Part shown: positions 34,550-44,606 of the stretch, one piece after another | Layout of the letters: each line of letters begins with the position of its first letter | Numbering within the stretch: the stretch's first letter is position 1 | Assembly: GCF_005239225.2 (NCBI RefSeq) | Contig: NC_133299.1 | Span: 7,444,967-7,508,966 of the forward strand | Reading direction: 5' to 3' | Source of the DNA: Populus alba | Lineage: Eukaryota; Streptophyta; Magnoliopsida; Malpighiales; Salicaceae | Length of the DNA: 64,000 nucleotides | Notes under the pieces: model-generated | Database searches by the model: none | What the model was told of the DNA's origin: nothing | Seen by the model: the letters and a program-made list of their open reading frames with translations, nothing else | Translations under genes and position numbers: made by a program

Positions 34550-35328
34550 TTTTTTTAAAAAAAAACTAAGATGATAAAAGAAGAAAGAAGAAGACATACC
34601 TGAGCATGAAGGAGAGGAGAAGGAGATGAGGAGAGAAGAGAAGAGAAAGAAATAGATATTGATGTTTTTTACATATAGGGAAGAAGAAGAAGAAGAAGAA
34701 GAATAAGAAATAAGTTTGTCTCTTGTAAAATAAGGGGATTCAGGCCTTTTATTGCGGTGCGTTAGCGACGATTTTACCGACGGATAATTAAATATTAATA
34801 TTTTTTAATTATTCCATCGGTAATTCTGTCTGTAATATTTAATTTAAATTTTCAATTTTATAAAAAATTTTCAGAAATCGCCAACAATCACTGATAATTT
34901 TTCAATTTGTCGGGGATTCCGTCTGTAATATTTAAGTGAAAATTTTAAATTAATTGAATTTTTTCAGAAAACCACCAAATAACACCGATGACTTTTCAAT
35001 CCGTTGGTGATTTTTTCCATAAAGAACAACAATTAACAATGCAATTAGAAAGTGAATAGTTTTGGAGCTCTCTGGAAAATACCGACAAAATGTTCCGTCG
35101 GTGATTCCCTTTGTAATTGACATGATGAATAATGTTCACAGTTTACCAACAATTTTACATAAAAATGACATGTCATCATTTTTTTTGCTTTGTTTTAATT
35201 TTTTTCCCTAATGTAATTCCATCGGTATATACCTAGGGAATATTTCTGTCGGTAAAATCTCTAAGAAATTTACCAATGAAAATATTCTCTTGATATTTCC
35301 GTTTGTATTTATCAATTTTATGGTAGTG
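34550..35328. mobile_element. CACTA (En/Spm-type) transposon end inserted in copia A
   Basis: The right end reads TGGTAGTG at 35321-35328, the reverse of CACTACCA. The 580 bp before it contain many copies of TACCGACGG / TCGGTAAT-like words in both orientations, typical of CACTA subterminal repeats. The left end is not visible, so this is a fragment. A (GAA)n run lies at 34680-34703. Confidence 0.65.
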
Positions 35329-35640
35329 TTTCCCTGCCAATTGCCTTGCTTGTCGTCACTATTGGAGGAGCTATGAAAGCTGTGGAAATATGGTCTGGAC
35401 ATAGCAGACTTGTTCCCTCTATTGTTGAACTGGTTGGGATGCCATCCTCCATAGAAACGGCCCCTGCTATGACCAAACTTCCAAGGGACTGGCATTAAGA
35501 GACAAAGGCTAAAGAGGGGTGTTAGGTGTAGGCAGCAGAGGTGCATTGATGACAGTAGACCCCATGCATGGAAAGGACATTTTGTGAAGAAATTCATGCA
35601 TTAAAAGATGACTATAAATATCGGTATACGAGAGAGGTTC
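35329..35640 (-). pseudogene. gag remnant of copia A
   Basis: The minus strand encodes a Gly/Asn/Arg-rich stretch (HSRGRFYGGWHPNQFNNRGN) typical of the C-terminal part of copia gag. It is cut by the CACTA end on one side and the gypsy LTR on the other. It aligns with the gag tail of copia C around 55380-55620. Confidence 0.6.
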
Positions 35641-36688
35641 TGATTAGTACTTAAAAGTGCATCTTTATCAAGGTTTTATATCATTATTTTACACTTGAAG
35701 TATCAATAACTCCTTAACTAGAGCATGTTTTATAATAACATATCTAATAATATAAGATACCTTTAATTTATGGTAAATGTTCATCTTAAATGCAAGTCTA
35801 TCACATAAATCAAGGGATTGATTGATGAGTTTAACTACTAAAATTGAGAACACAAAGAGAAGGCTAAGCTTAGAGAAGAGATGTTGGTTCAATCCAAACT
35901 TGAATACCTTCGGTTATTGAATCATAATTAGAGCTGTAGAGCTTGGATTTAGGTCTGCCCTATATGGATGGAAAGCTAAGACATAGGCCTAAAACGTTCA
36001 TGCGGAGTCCAATATTCAAAAAGGTTATTTTCAAGTTCAAATTGTAGCAACAACGGAGAAGTCCAAATCTGTCTTACAGCCCAGATATTGTTCAGTGTTC
36101 AGCCCATATCTCAAGTTCTAGAAGTCCAAATGATGTTTTGTTCATACAAGAAGATAATGATTGTCACCAAGTCAAGATGTGGTCACCCATTCAACAATTA
36201 GTCATTTAATCAATAGTTCTAAATTTTGGCCTATAAAAGAAGCATTTGCCATGCATTTAGGCATCTTGGTTATTCAGATCAAGATCTTGCTCTTGCTCTC
36301 TTTATTTGTATTTTGTAATGTTCAAATTTTATTCCATGTTATATTTTCCTTAATCTCTTGTTTATGCTTTTCATTTCCTTTACTATATTTATATAATTAT
36401 GTTCTTATCTTGTTTATCTATGTTTCTCTTCTTTATTATGTTTACCTAAGTTTATTATATCAAAGTGAAAAGGTTTCAATAATGGTGTTAGGATAAGTAT
36501 AATATAAACTCAATAGGGACTTCAATACTTATATCCTAAACAACTTGCTATTAACATGTCTTATCATTTTTATCTTATTAATTCTTAATACCTTGCTTGT
36601 TAAATGATTAATCTAGATTTATGTTGTATAACACTTGGTACAAAAAATACTTAGCACTTTCATAGCCAACCGTATGGTATATAACCTA
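35641..36688 (+). repeat. Truncated LTR of the gypsy family inside copia A
   Basis: It starts TGATTAGTACTTAAAAGTGC, the LTR start, and follows the gypsy LTR in the opposite orientation to 3246-4968. It stops about 1050 bp in, near a GGTATATAACC stretch. The remaining 670 bp are missing. It is more diverged than the pair at 3246/11095. Confidence 0.85.
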
Positions 36689-36811
36689 GGAAGCTGGCGC
36701 TGCGGTAGAAAAGGAAGCCGACACTGCCGGTGCTACAAAGAGGGAGGCAGCAAGCGACTGGGATGGGGAGTCCATTGCAGTGGGGAGAGGAAGTGTTTTA
36801 ATTTATTTAGG

Positions 36812-36823
36812 GCTCTGATACCA
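36812..36823 (-). other. tRNA-iMet primer-binding site of copia A
   Basis: The minus strand reads TGGTATCAGAGC directly after the LTR, despite decay elsewhere in the element. Confidence 0.9.
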
Positions 36824-36947
36824 AGTTGAGAATAATAGAATGGTTTAAGTTTTGTCTTAACCAACCTTTTTCTATTTATATATATGTTGACAGTACACAA
36901 CAATAACTGTAGGAATCACAACAATGAAATAATCTTACATTAATTCC

Positions 36948-36992
<45 letters not shown>

Positions 36993-37289
36993 TCTACATT
37001 CTATAATATTGTGATTGTTAGAAAATTAATTTCAAGTGTTTAAAAAATTATGGTTTCAATAGACAAAAGGTTTAGAAAATATAGGCGCTGCCTTGCGCGT
37101 GGGGAAAAGGGGAGAATCATAGGTTTTCCTCTTGCTTGGCTCAACCTTATATGTGCAAGCCTAGTATCCTTTCCTTGTTGGTTACTATCTTATATCAAAA
37201 TTCATTATATAAACACTAGATTAAGGTCTTATTTTTCAACTTAAGATAAAAACCTTTTGAAATAATCTTCATTATTTACAACAATCCCC

Positions 37290-37596
37290 TAAAGGTGATC
37301 ATTTTAAATTTAGTTCAGTTTTTATAAAAAAAACAGTAACCAAACCAGAAATTAAAAAAAAAAAAAAACCGAAACTGATTCAAACCGACCGGGTTCAGTT
37401 CAGTTTGGTTTTTTAGAACAAAAACCGATTTAAACCAATTTGGATCGGTTTTTTTGGTTTCAGCCTTATAAAACCAAAACAGAACCGGTCAGTTTTTTCA
37501 AAATTTTAATCGGCTTTTTTTCACAGTTCGGTTTTCCGGTTATTTTTTTCAGTTTTCTCGGTTTAATCGGTTTTTTGGTTTTTTTGCTCACCCCTA
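37290..37596. mobile_element. hAT-type MITE in copia D1
   Basis: A 307-bp insertion bounded by a perfect 8-bp target duplication CAATCCCC (37282-37289 and 37597-37604). The ends are short imperfect inverted repeats, TAAAGGTGA and TCACCCCTA. The interior is made of GGTTYGGTTT-like and AACCGAAAAC-like words. The empty site is seen in D2 at 57028-57035. The 8-bp duplication and GGGTGAGC ends fit the hAT superfamily. Confidence 0.88.
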
Positions 37597-37604
37597 CAAT
37601 CCCC

Positions 37605-38110
37605 TACATATTTCAAATGAATTTTGGAATAAAAATATTCTTGGTGGATTTCTATCTGTTGAGTGTAATGCATCTAATCTGGTGTCCTTTGGACTATGAA
37701 CCAGATCATTTAAAGAATGAGATTTGACTAACAGAATTATTGGTGAAATTTTTTAATTTCTATGAACCAAAAATTCTTATTGTAAGTTAGGTATCTCACC
37801 AATCACATTATACCCCCATAATTTCTTATTGTTTGACTCAATTTTGTGCTTAATAGGTCATGCATGCGCCTGATTGTTCGTGAGTGCTCTAAAAATTTTG
37901 CTATTATCTCAATAGGAACGGCCCCACACCACACTCATATAGGTGATTACATCAAGTGTTCACTACAATTTGAACACTATTTATAAGGAATATGGAACTC
38001 ATTGAGAACTTTATAGTTCATCATTTCTTTAATTGCAGACTAACATTATTCTCACATCATAGGAAATGACTTGTTTTATAGTGCTATAGAATCACAAATG
38101 ACTTTCTTCT
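37605..38110 (-). repeat. Internal fragment of copia D1
   Basis: It is collinear with 57037-57360 of D2, the region just inside the 3' LTR, sharing GTGTAATGCATC, CATATAGGTGATT and CTCACATCATAG. One extra stretch (about 37680-37850) is present here. No pol sequence survives; the copy ends near 38110. Confidence 0.65.
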
Positions 38111-38989
38111 ACCATCCTAGCAAGTGCTGGAACTTCTTCCATCCTCATTCTTCTTGCTCACTCTCTAGGTTTGGTCCGATTGAACCTCATTCTCTAGGCC
38201 TCTGTTAACCTACTATTTCCTTAACTAAAAGTTCACCCACCCGAACGGAGTCAAACCTTCATTGCCTTTCCTGCTCACTTCACTTGCTTGACAGGTTAGA
38301 GTTGTAAGAAATACACAGGAAAACTACTCATTTTGTGGTCTTATAACCAAGGTGCATCAATTAAGTTTATGAAGGGAAATCTTTTGAACAAATCATTCCT
38401 CCCATGAAATTCTTACTCCAGTTAAGCTTTCACTAAAATGCATGCAATTCTTTCTCCTTTCGCAGGGAGAAGCTAGGGCTATAGATTGTAGGGGTAGGGG
38501 AGAAGGAATGGAAAGAAAGAATAGGGAACTGGCCTTACCTTAGGATTGATACTAGATCTCTTAAAGTTATAATAGGAAAAACTCCGACACTACAACCGAA
38601 AACTTGCGGTCAGCCCGCAATGTCTCAACCGTTGGAAGCTTTCCATCAGTATCGAGCACCCAGTCAGAGGAGTTCATAGCCTCGAAACAACAATATGAAC
38701 ACCTCTAAACAGATTATGATCAGCTTTGTCAAATGGTCATGGAGATTAGATTAAATATGGGTGATGATACATGTGCAGCTTCTTTTTTGACCGTACGGTC
38801 CTAGGAACAATCAACCTCCTCCTCCTCTTTTAGCTTCGCTGCTATTTTAGTTTAATTTTGTTTTTTTAAACATTAAATTTGTAATTAATATTTAGATGAA
38901 TATTATTTAACATTATTTTTATATTTTTAATGTTTAATACAAATTTATTTGGTTATTAAGTTTTTTTACTGTTAATAAATAATTTTTTA
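38111..38989. other. No gene seen
   Basis: Sequence without recognisable coding potential. A CACTACAACCG word at 38588 could be the distant left end of the CACTA-like remnant that follows, but no further support is seen. Confidence 0.35.
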
Positions 38990-39324
38990 AAAATATTTTA
39001 AATAAATACCGACAACTTTCCAGACGGAACCAGGCTGTCGGTATTTTACCGAGAGTTGTGAAAAACTTATCATCCATGCCACAATCACTGACGGATATAT
39101 TCATCGAAATTATTTTTTTTGGCATGCTTTGCCGTCTATAATACCGTCGGTGTTTGGTTTTCTTTTTCCCGACAACATTGGCGATGAAATGTGAAATTAC
39201 CGACGATCACTATTCCGACGGACGTCTTCAATTGGTGAGGCCATCGGTAAAAACATTACTGATGGTTTACGTGCCTCACACCAATAAAATGAATCTATCG
39301 GTAAAAATGTTTAATGGTGTAATG
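38990..39324. mobile_element. CACTA-like transposon remnant, subterminal repeats
   Basis: Words such as TACCGAC, TCGGTAT, CCGACGG and ATCGGTAAAA recur in both orientations, as in 34750-35328. The right end reads TTAATGGTGTAATG, a decayed version of the CACTACCAT terminus. It abuts the start of S2. Confidence 0.55.
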
Positions 39325-41015
39325 AATTCTATTGCTATCATTGTCTTATTGTATTTATTTCTTTTTATTAAATAAATTGTTCAATGGTCATGCAGTTAAT
39401 TACCTAGATTTAGGATATTTGGGATCTTTTCAAAATAAGTTTTTTGCTTGAAAATTTATTAAAAAGAGTTTTTTTATTTTTAACATCACCATATCAAAAT
39501 CATAAAAAAAAAAAAACATAAAAACATCAATTTAATATTTTTTATAAAAAAAAATTAAAAAAAAAATTAGCTAAAAGAGCGGAAGTTACGATAAATACCA
39601 CCACTAATTCCTATAATCTTTGTCAGCAGCCAACCAATCATAACTTGCTGATTGGTATTATATTACGTAAGTGTGAGCAAATCTCTCCTTCACTAGGATG
39701 ACATTTTTTATCTAGTCATAGGCTAGGAAGGACATTGTCTTGAATTTTCTCTGGTGTCATAATTTTCTCAACGTAAAAACAAAAACATAGAAAAAAGGGA
39801 GGAGTTGGGACAAATTTTGACCATGTCCGCAGAACCTTGCTTCAACTTGTAGCTTGACCTCTATCTTGCATCAATTATGATCAATTTTTAATTCTCAGTT
39901 CAATTATGTAGTACGAGAACGACGCTCAACATTATAAAAATAGAAACGATACCTATATAATATTAATTATAGAATCTCTAAATTGAATCTAATTATTGTA
40001 AAAACATGCTGACAGTGCTAGAGGTTTTTTAATATAAAAGTGTTAGGAGTATTTAGATTTTTTTTTTTTATTAAGAGATTATACCCCACAAAATGTGATT
40101 GTATCCAAATCTCTTACGAGAATGCTGGTCATTCCATATCCGAGTCAGATTATTTTTTTGCTTACTGGAAAACAAATAATTGTATAATGATTATTAGAAT
40201 TCCTTTTTTATATTAATATATTTTTTAAATAAATAGATTTCTGAGACTTGTATATTCAAACAAACTTCAAGCACCCAAAACAAATATATAAAAAAAAATG
40301 AACAATTTGAAAATAAGATAAAAAAAAACAAAATATCTTTTTAATCAAACGTTCTTCATATTAATACATTCCTTTTCTCCGTGACATTTCTCAACCAAAA
40401 TAAATGTTTCATGAATAATAGTTTATCATAACCATAAAAGAAAGTTTTAATAAAAATAAATGATATATGGTAATTTTAACACGAAAAATAAAAAAAGAAT
40501 ATAAGATACCTTTTTGGGATCTTTTTTTTTATCACCAAACCATCTTTTATGATTCATTTGACAAAAATAAAATTGATAAAAAGATAATTGTCAATTGAAT
40601 AAAAGTAAAAATAAAATCATGATAATTATATGGACTTTTCATCTTCACAGAGTATTTACGATGGAAAAAAGAAGAGTCGGTTTAGCAAATTCACACATAA
40701 AAATCAGCGAAATGATGATAGGTAACATTCAAGTCAATTAACTTGGCTAAGCTGAAAGGAAGGCTGTTATCTTTCCATTTATTTCTCTTGACATGCATGG
40801 CCGCATGGACATTGCGAATCCAGTTAAGAGCTTTGTAGTATTCATTATCAATTTCCCACTGCAGGATTTATTAATTAATTCCATCAGATTCAAGAGCATT
40901 CACCCCGTGCACAGAATCCTTTTTAAGCGCTTCATGGAGTTTTCTTTTGTGGCTGGATACAGAGCCCTCTTGTGTATTGAAATACTGCACTTAAAATGTT
41001 CATAGGTTTAAGCAG
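39325..41015. repeat. Segment S copy 2 (S2), partial
   Basis: It is collinear with S1 from its left end to about 25752. It stops after AATGTTCATAGGTTTAAGCA, roughly 90 bp before the point where the foldback element sits in S3. The second half of S and the D element are absent. Confidence 0.8.
40691..40858 (-). CDS. Possible terminal exon of an unrecognised gene (S2)
   Basis: After a pyrimidine/CAG acceptor-like site the minus strand reads an open frame of 55 codons plus TGA. It starts WEIDNEYYKALNWIRNVHAA and ends FADFYV. The same frame is intact in S3 (44215-44382) and broken by 7 bp in S1. The composition looks protein-like rather than AT-driven. No upstream exon, family or promoter was recognised, so it may be a captured exon fragment. 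Confidence 0.3.
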   Translation of the reverse strand, partial: WEIDNEYYKALNWIRNVHAAMHVKRNKWKDNSLPFSLAKLIDLNVTYHHFADFYV

Positions 41016-41782
41016 TCATCACACATCCTTTAAAGAAGCCTTAATTATAATTGAGGACATTTCAATTTTTGTTTCATAGTTTATGAGTCATTAAAGTATG
41101 AAATACTAAGGCAAAAATAGGTTTTTAAAGCACCTAGAATTTTCTTAGATTTCTAACTTAGTTTTTTTGTTTCTCTTCTTTTCAATTTACGAGTAGCGAA
41201 CACTTGAAATACTAAGGGTAAGGGGAAAATGAGCTTTTAAGCACACTGAATCTCCTTAAACTTCTATCTTAGGTGTCTCTTAATTCATAGGTTGTAAATT
41301 TAGTTCAAATCAAACACAGATTTCAAGAGATCTTAACTATCGATTTTTTTTGGCACTCTGTAGGCATATCCAAATGTATGATCTATATTGGCTAAGGTTC
41401 TTGATTTTAGACTTTAAACCCAAGTCCATTCATCGTAACAAACCTAGCCTAGAAAAACTTATGAAAGAACCCCAACACCATAGTAATTATAAGGCAAACC
41501 AAACACCAAGCAACTTACCTTAGGTAAGGCGTACTGGGGGTGTTAAGACCTTTCATTTATACAATAAGTCCCTTGCCTTAGAATCTCTAAAAGACCAGTT
41601 AAGTTTTCTAGTGACCATAATACTAGGTGGCTACTCTCTTTTTCATAAAACAAAGACCCCGACATGCATCCCCTGCTCTGGGAAAGGTTGCTGCGACGCT
41701 GTGTTCTAGCAAGGGTGCGACAGGATTCTTGACATTCTATCACCATCCTATCCCTAGTGGAGTCACCATCCTTTCATATCCT
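41016..41782. other. No gene seen; small internal repeat
   Basis: A degenerate direct repeat of about 110 bp with TGAAATACTAAGG landmarks (about 41098 and 41206) is present. The rest is unassigned. Confidence 0.35.
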
Positions 41783-43066
41783 TTTTTTTGTTTTTTCTCC
41801 CTATTGCCTACCTCTCTCTCTTTTTTCTTCTTCTTCTCTCCTTTTTTTTTTCCTGTCTCTTTCCTTCTTCTTTTTTTCCCCTCTTACAGTAGAGGAGGTT
41901 TATATAGCCTAATCACAACTCTTATTAGGAAACGAATATTACATTAAGTCTAGGATGTAATCTCGGATGATCAAATAAAGCAAAAATGGAAAATTAAAAT
42001 ATTCTGATTCCTATTATGTGATCATCAGTCATTACTTTCCACATTAAAACCACATCCCAGCCATCTGTGTTAGGGATAAAATCTCAACCATTAAATGATG
42101 GTGAGGTTCCTCTCTTTATATCATTTTGCAGTTGGCACAGAAGAGGCACAAAAGTTATTGTCTCCTTTGGATTGAAGCTAAAAAAAAATGATATGCAGCT
42201 CCAAAATCAAGCGAGAGAATCATGAAAAACCAGCAGGGAATTGTAGAGAAATGGAAAGAAATCATAAGGGGAGGATTGTGCAGAGAAAAGGAAAGAATTT
42301 CAGACATGGAGGGGTACTGTTCAAAACACAAATGAACAGTACCTTGTTGCAAAGTCATATTTCCTTATTCGGCGTGGTAGAATTCCTGTCATTTTCTGAT
42401 GATCCAATCCCCCTCTTCACTTCTTAAAAAACCAGCCCATTTCCTTCTAATTCCATCTTCAATTAAATCCCTCATTTTAGCACTTCTCAATTCAGTCCTT
42501 GGTAAAAAAAATCTATCAATCCAGCCCGTAATCCCTCGAATCAGACCTGCGAACTCGGGTCAAAATTCTTCTCACGGCAGGATTCTCTGCTTTGGCATTA
42601 GATATTCAAATGACAATATGTGGAACTTCTGATAATGAAATCAGGAGATTCAAAAATCAAAATTTATCTACACGTACAGGACTATAACTTTCATGAAGGA
42701 TTCAAAGTGAGGTAAATTCGTTTTGAAGAATAGAATTTGGCCACAATTTGATTGGTCAAAAAGGGTCTCCTCATCTGATTCGGAAATTAACAATGTCAAG
42801 CATTTCAATCTGATTGAAAGTCTGACATAAGAACAATGGGCCCTACGACCCAATAAAGGTGCAGATTAATTCTTTAACATATCATGAACGACACAATATA
42901 GCTAGGATGGTCGGATATTGCATGAAATCAAATCAGAATCATAGTCTAAGTTGGAACAAAGTTGGTATTAGAAGTAGAATGGTGACAGCAGCAAAATCAA
43001 TTTTTTTAGTGCAAATTCTGAGAGATTTATCCAACCTTAAAAACCAGATAAAAAGAGAACAAGTTT
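41783..43066. repeat. Half copy of the foldback element arm
   Basis: It matches 46737-47920 (right arm) in the same orientation and 44800-46085 (left arm plus loop edge) in inverted orientation. Landmarks are GAGGAGGTTTATATAGCC, CTGTGTTAGGGATAAAATC and AAAATCAAGCGAGAGAAT. It begins with a pyrimidine tract (41783-41885), also seen inverted at 46021-46085. The terminal inverted-repeat end is missing and S3 starts directly after it. Confidence 0.75.
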
Positions 43067-44606
43067 AATATTTTTAACATCACCACATCAAAACCATAAA
43101 AAAATATACCATAAAAGATATCAATTTAATTTTTTTATAAGTCAGAAACATTTTTTAAAAAATAGCTAAAAGAGCAGAAGTTACGATAAATACCACCATT
43201 AATTCCTATAATCTTTGTCAGCAGCCAACCAATAATAACTTGCTGATTGGTATTATATTACATAAGTGTGAGCAAATCTCTCCTTCACTAGGATTACATT
43301 TTTTATCCAGTCATAGGCTAGGAAGGACAATATCTTGAATTTTCTCAACGTAAAAACAAGAAGGATGACTTGAGACAGATTAAGACCATGTCCGCAGAAC
43401 CTTGGTTCAACTTTTAGCTTGACCTCTATCTTGCATCAATTATGATCAATTTTTAATTCTCAGTTCAATTATGTAATATGAGAATGACGCTCACCATTAT
43501 AAAAATAGAAACGATACCTATATAATCTAATTATTGTAAAAACATGCTGACAGTGCTAGAGGTTTTTTAAATATAAAAGTGTTAGGGGTATTTAGATTTT
43601 TTATTTTTTTATTAAGTGATTATTCCCCACAAAATGTGATTGTATCCAACTTTCTTACGAGATTACTGCTCATCTACGAATCAGATTATTTTTTTGCTTA
43701 CTGGAACACATATAATTGTATAATGATTATTAGAATTCCTTTTTATATTAATATATTTTTTTAATAAATAGATTTCCGAGACCTGTATATTCAAACAAAC
43801 TTCAAGCACCCAAAACAAATATATAAAAAAATGAACAATTTGAAAAAAAGATAAAAAACAAAATATCTTTTTAATCAAACCTTCTTCATATTAATACATT
43901 CCTTTTTTTTCCGTGACATTTCTCATCCAAAATAAATGTTTCATGAATAATAGTTTATCATAACCATTAAAGAAAGTTTTAATAAAAATAAATGATATAA
44001 GATAATGTTCTTGCGCGCTCCGTGACGGGAAACATTTTGGGATCTTTTTTTCTCTCATCAAAATCTTCTTTTTTGACTCATTTAACAAAAAGATAATTGA
44101 TAAAAAGATAATTGTCGATTGAATAGAAAGTAAAATAAAATCATGATAATTATAAGGACTTTTCATCTTCATAGAGTATTTACGATGGAAAAAGGAAGAG
44201 TCGGTATAGCAAATTCACACATAAAAATCAGCGAAATGATGAGAGGTAACATTCAAGTCAATTAACTTGGCTAAGCTGAAAGGAAGGCTGTTATCTTTCC
44301 ATTTACTTCTCTTGACATGCATGGCCGCATGGACATTGCAAATCCAGTTAAGAGCTTTGTAGTATTCATTATCAATTTCCCACTGCAGGATTTATTAATT
44401 AATTCCATCAGATTCAAGAGCATTCTTTTTTAAGCGCTTCATGAAGTTTTCTTTTGTGGCTGGATATAGAGCCCTCTTGTGTATTGAAAGACTGCACTTA
44501 AAATGTTCATAAGTTTAAGCAAATGTTAGCCTAGAGCCATCCTTCATTTCACAAGGAGAAAAAGAAAAATGCCAGAGCATGGAAAACACCTTCTTCCATG
44601 CCAAAA
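43067..44606. repeat. Segment S copy 3, left half (S3a)
   Basis: It is collinear with S1 24210-25835 and S2 39480-41015. It is interrupted at CCATGCC by the foldback element and resumes at 48142. Confidence 0.8.
44215..44382 (-). CDS. Possible terminal exon of an unrecognised gene (S3)
   Basis: An open frame of 55 codons plus stop, in the same position and frame as 40691-40858, with a few substitutions (for example a Cys in the NW-I-x-N-VHAA part). Conservation of the frame across two copies is the only support. Confidence 0.3.
   Translation of the reverse strand, partial: WEIDNEYYKALNWICNVHAAMHVKRSKWKDNSLPFSLAKLIDLNVTSHHFADFYV

Larger units (their letters stand above)
32934..37008 (-). mobile_element. 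Ty1/copia retrotransposon A, decayed and internally deleted
   Basis: LTRs are 32934-33076 and 36824-37008, the right one enlarged by an (AC)n run (about 36956-36990). A perfect 5-bp target duplication TTGTG flanks it (32929-32933 and 37009-37013), and the unoccupied site is seen in D2 at about 56753-56757. The primer site TGGTATCAGAGC lies at 36812-36823. On the minus strand the LTR runs from TATTATAG (TATCAT in the left copy) to CTCAACT, without canonical TG/CA ends. The interior has lost much of gag and integrase and holds a CACTA end and a gypsy LTR fragment. Confidence 0.88.
32542..37283 (-). repeat. LTR of copia D1, interrupted by copia A
   Basis: The LTR pieces are 32542-32933 and 37014-37283. 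They match the two D2 LTRs (49361-57029 with its own insertion, and 61322-61962). On the minus strand the LTR reads TGTTGTAAAT to CTCACAACA, TG to CA. The left flank matches that of D2, so D1 and D2 descend from one insertion event through segmental duplication. Confidence 0.8.

Noticed and set aside
36700..36790. Possible gene in the GC-rich stretch after the truncated gypsy LTR
   Set aside because: It lies next to the copia A primer site, where the 5' leader and gag start should be; it is a short leftover of that element.
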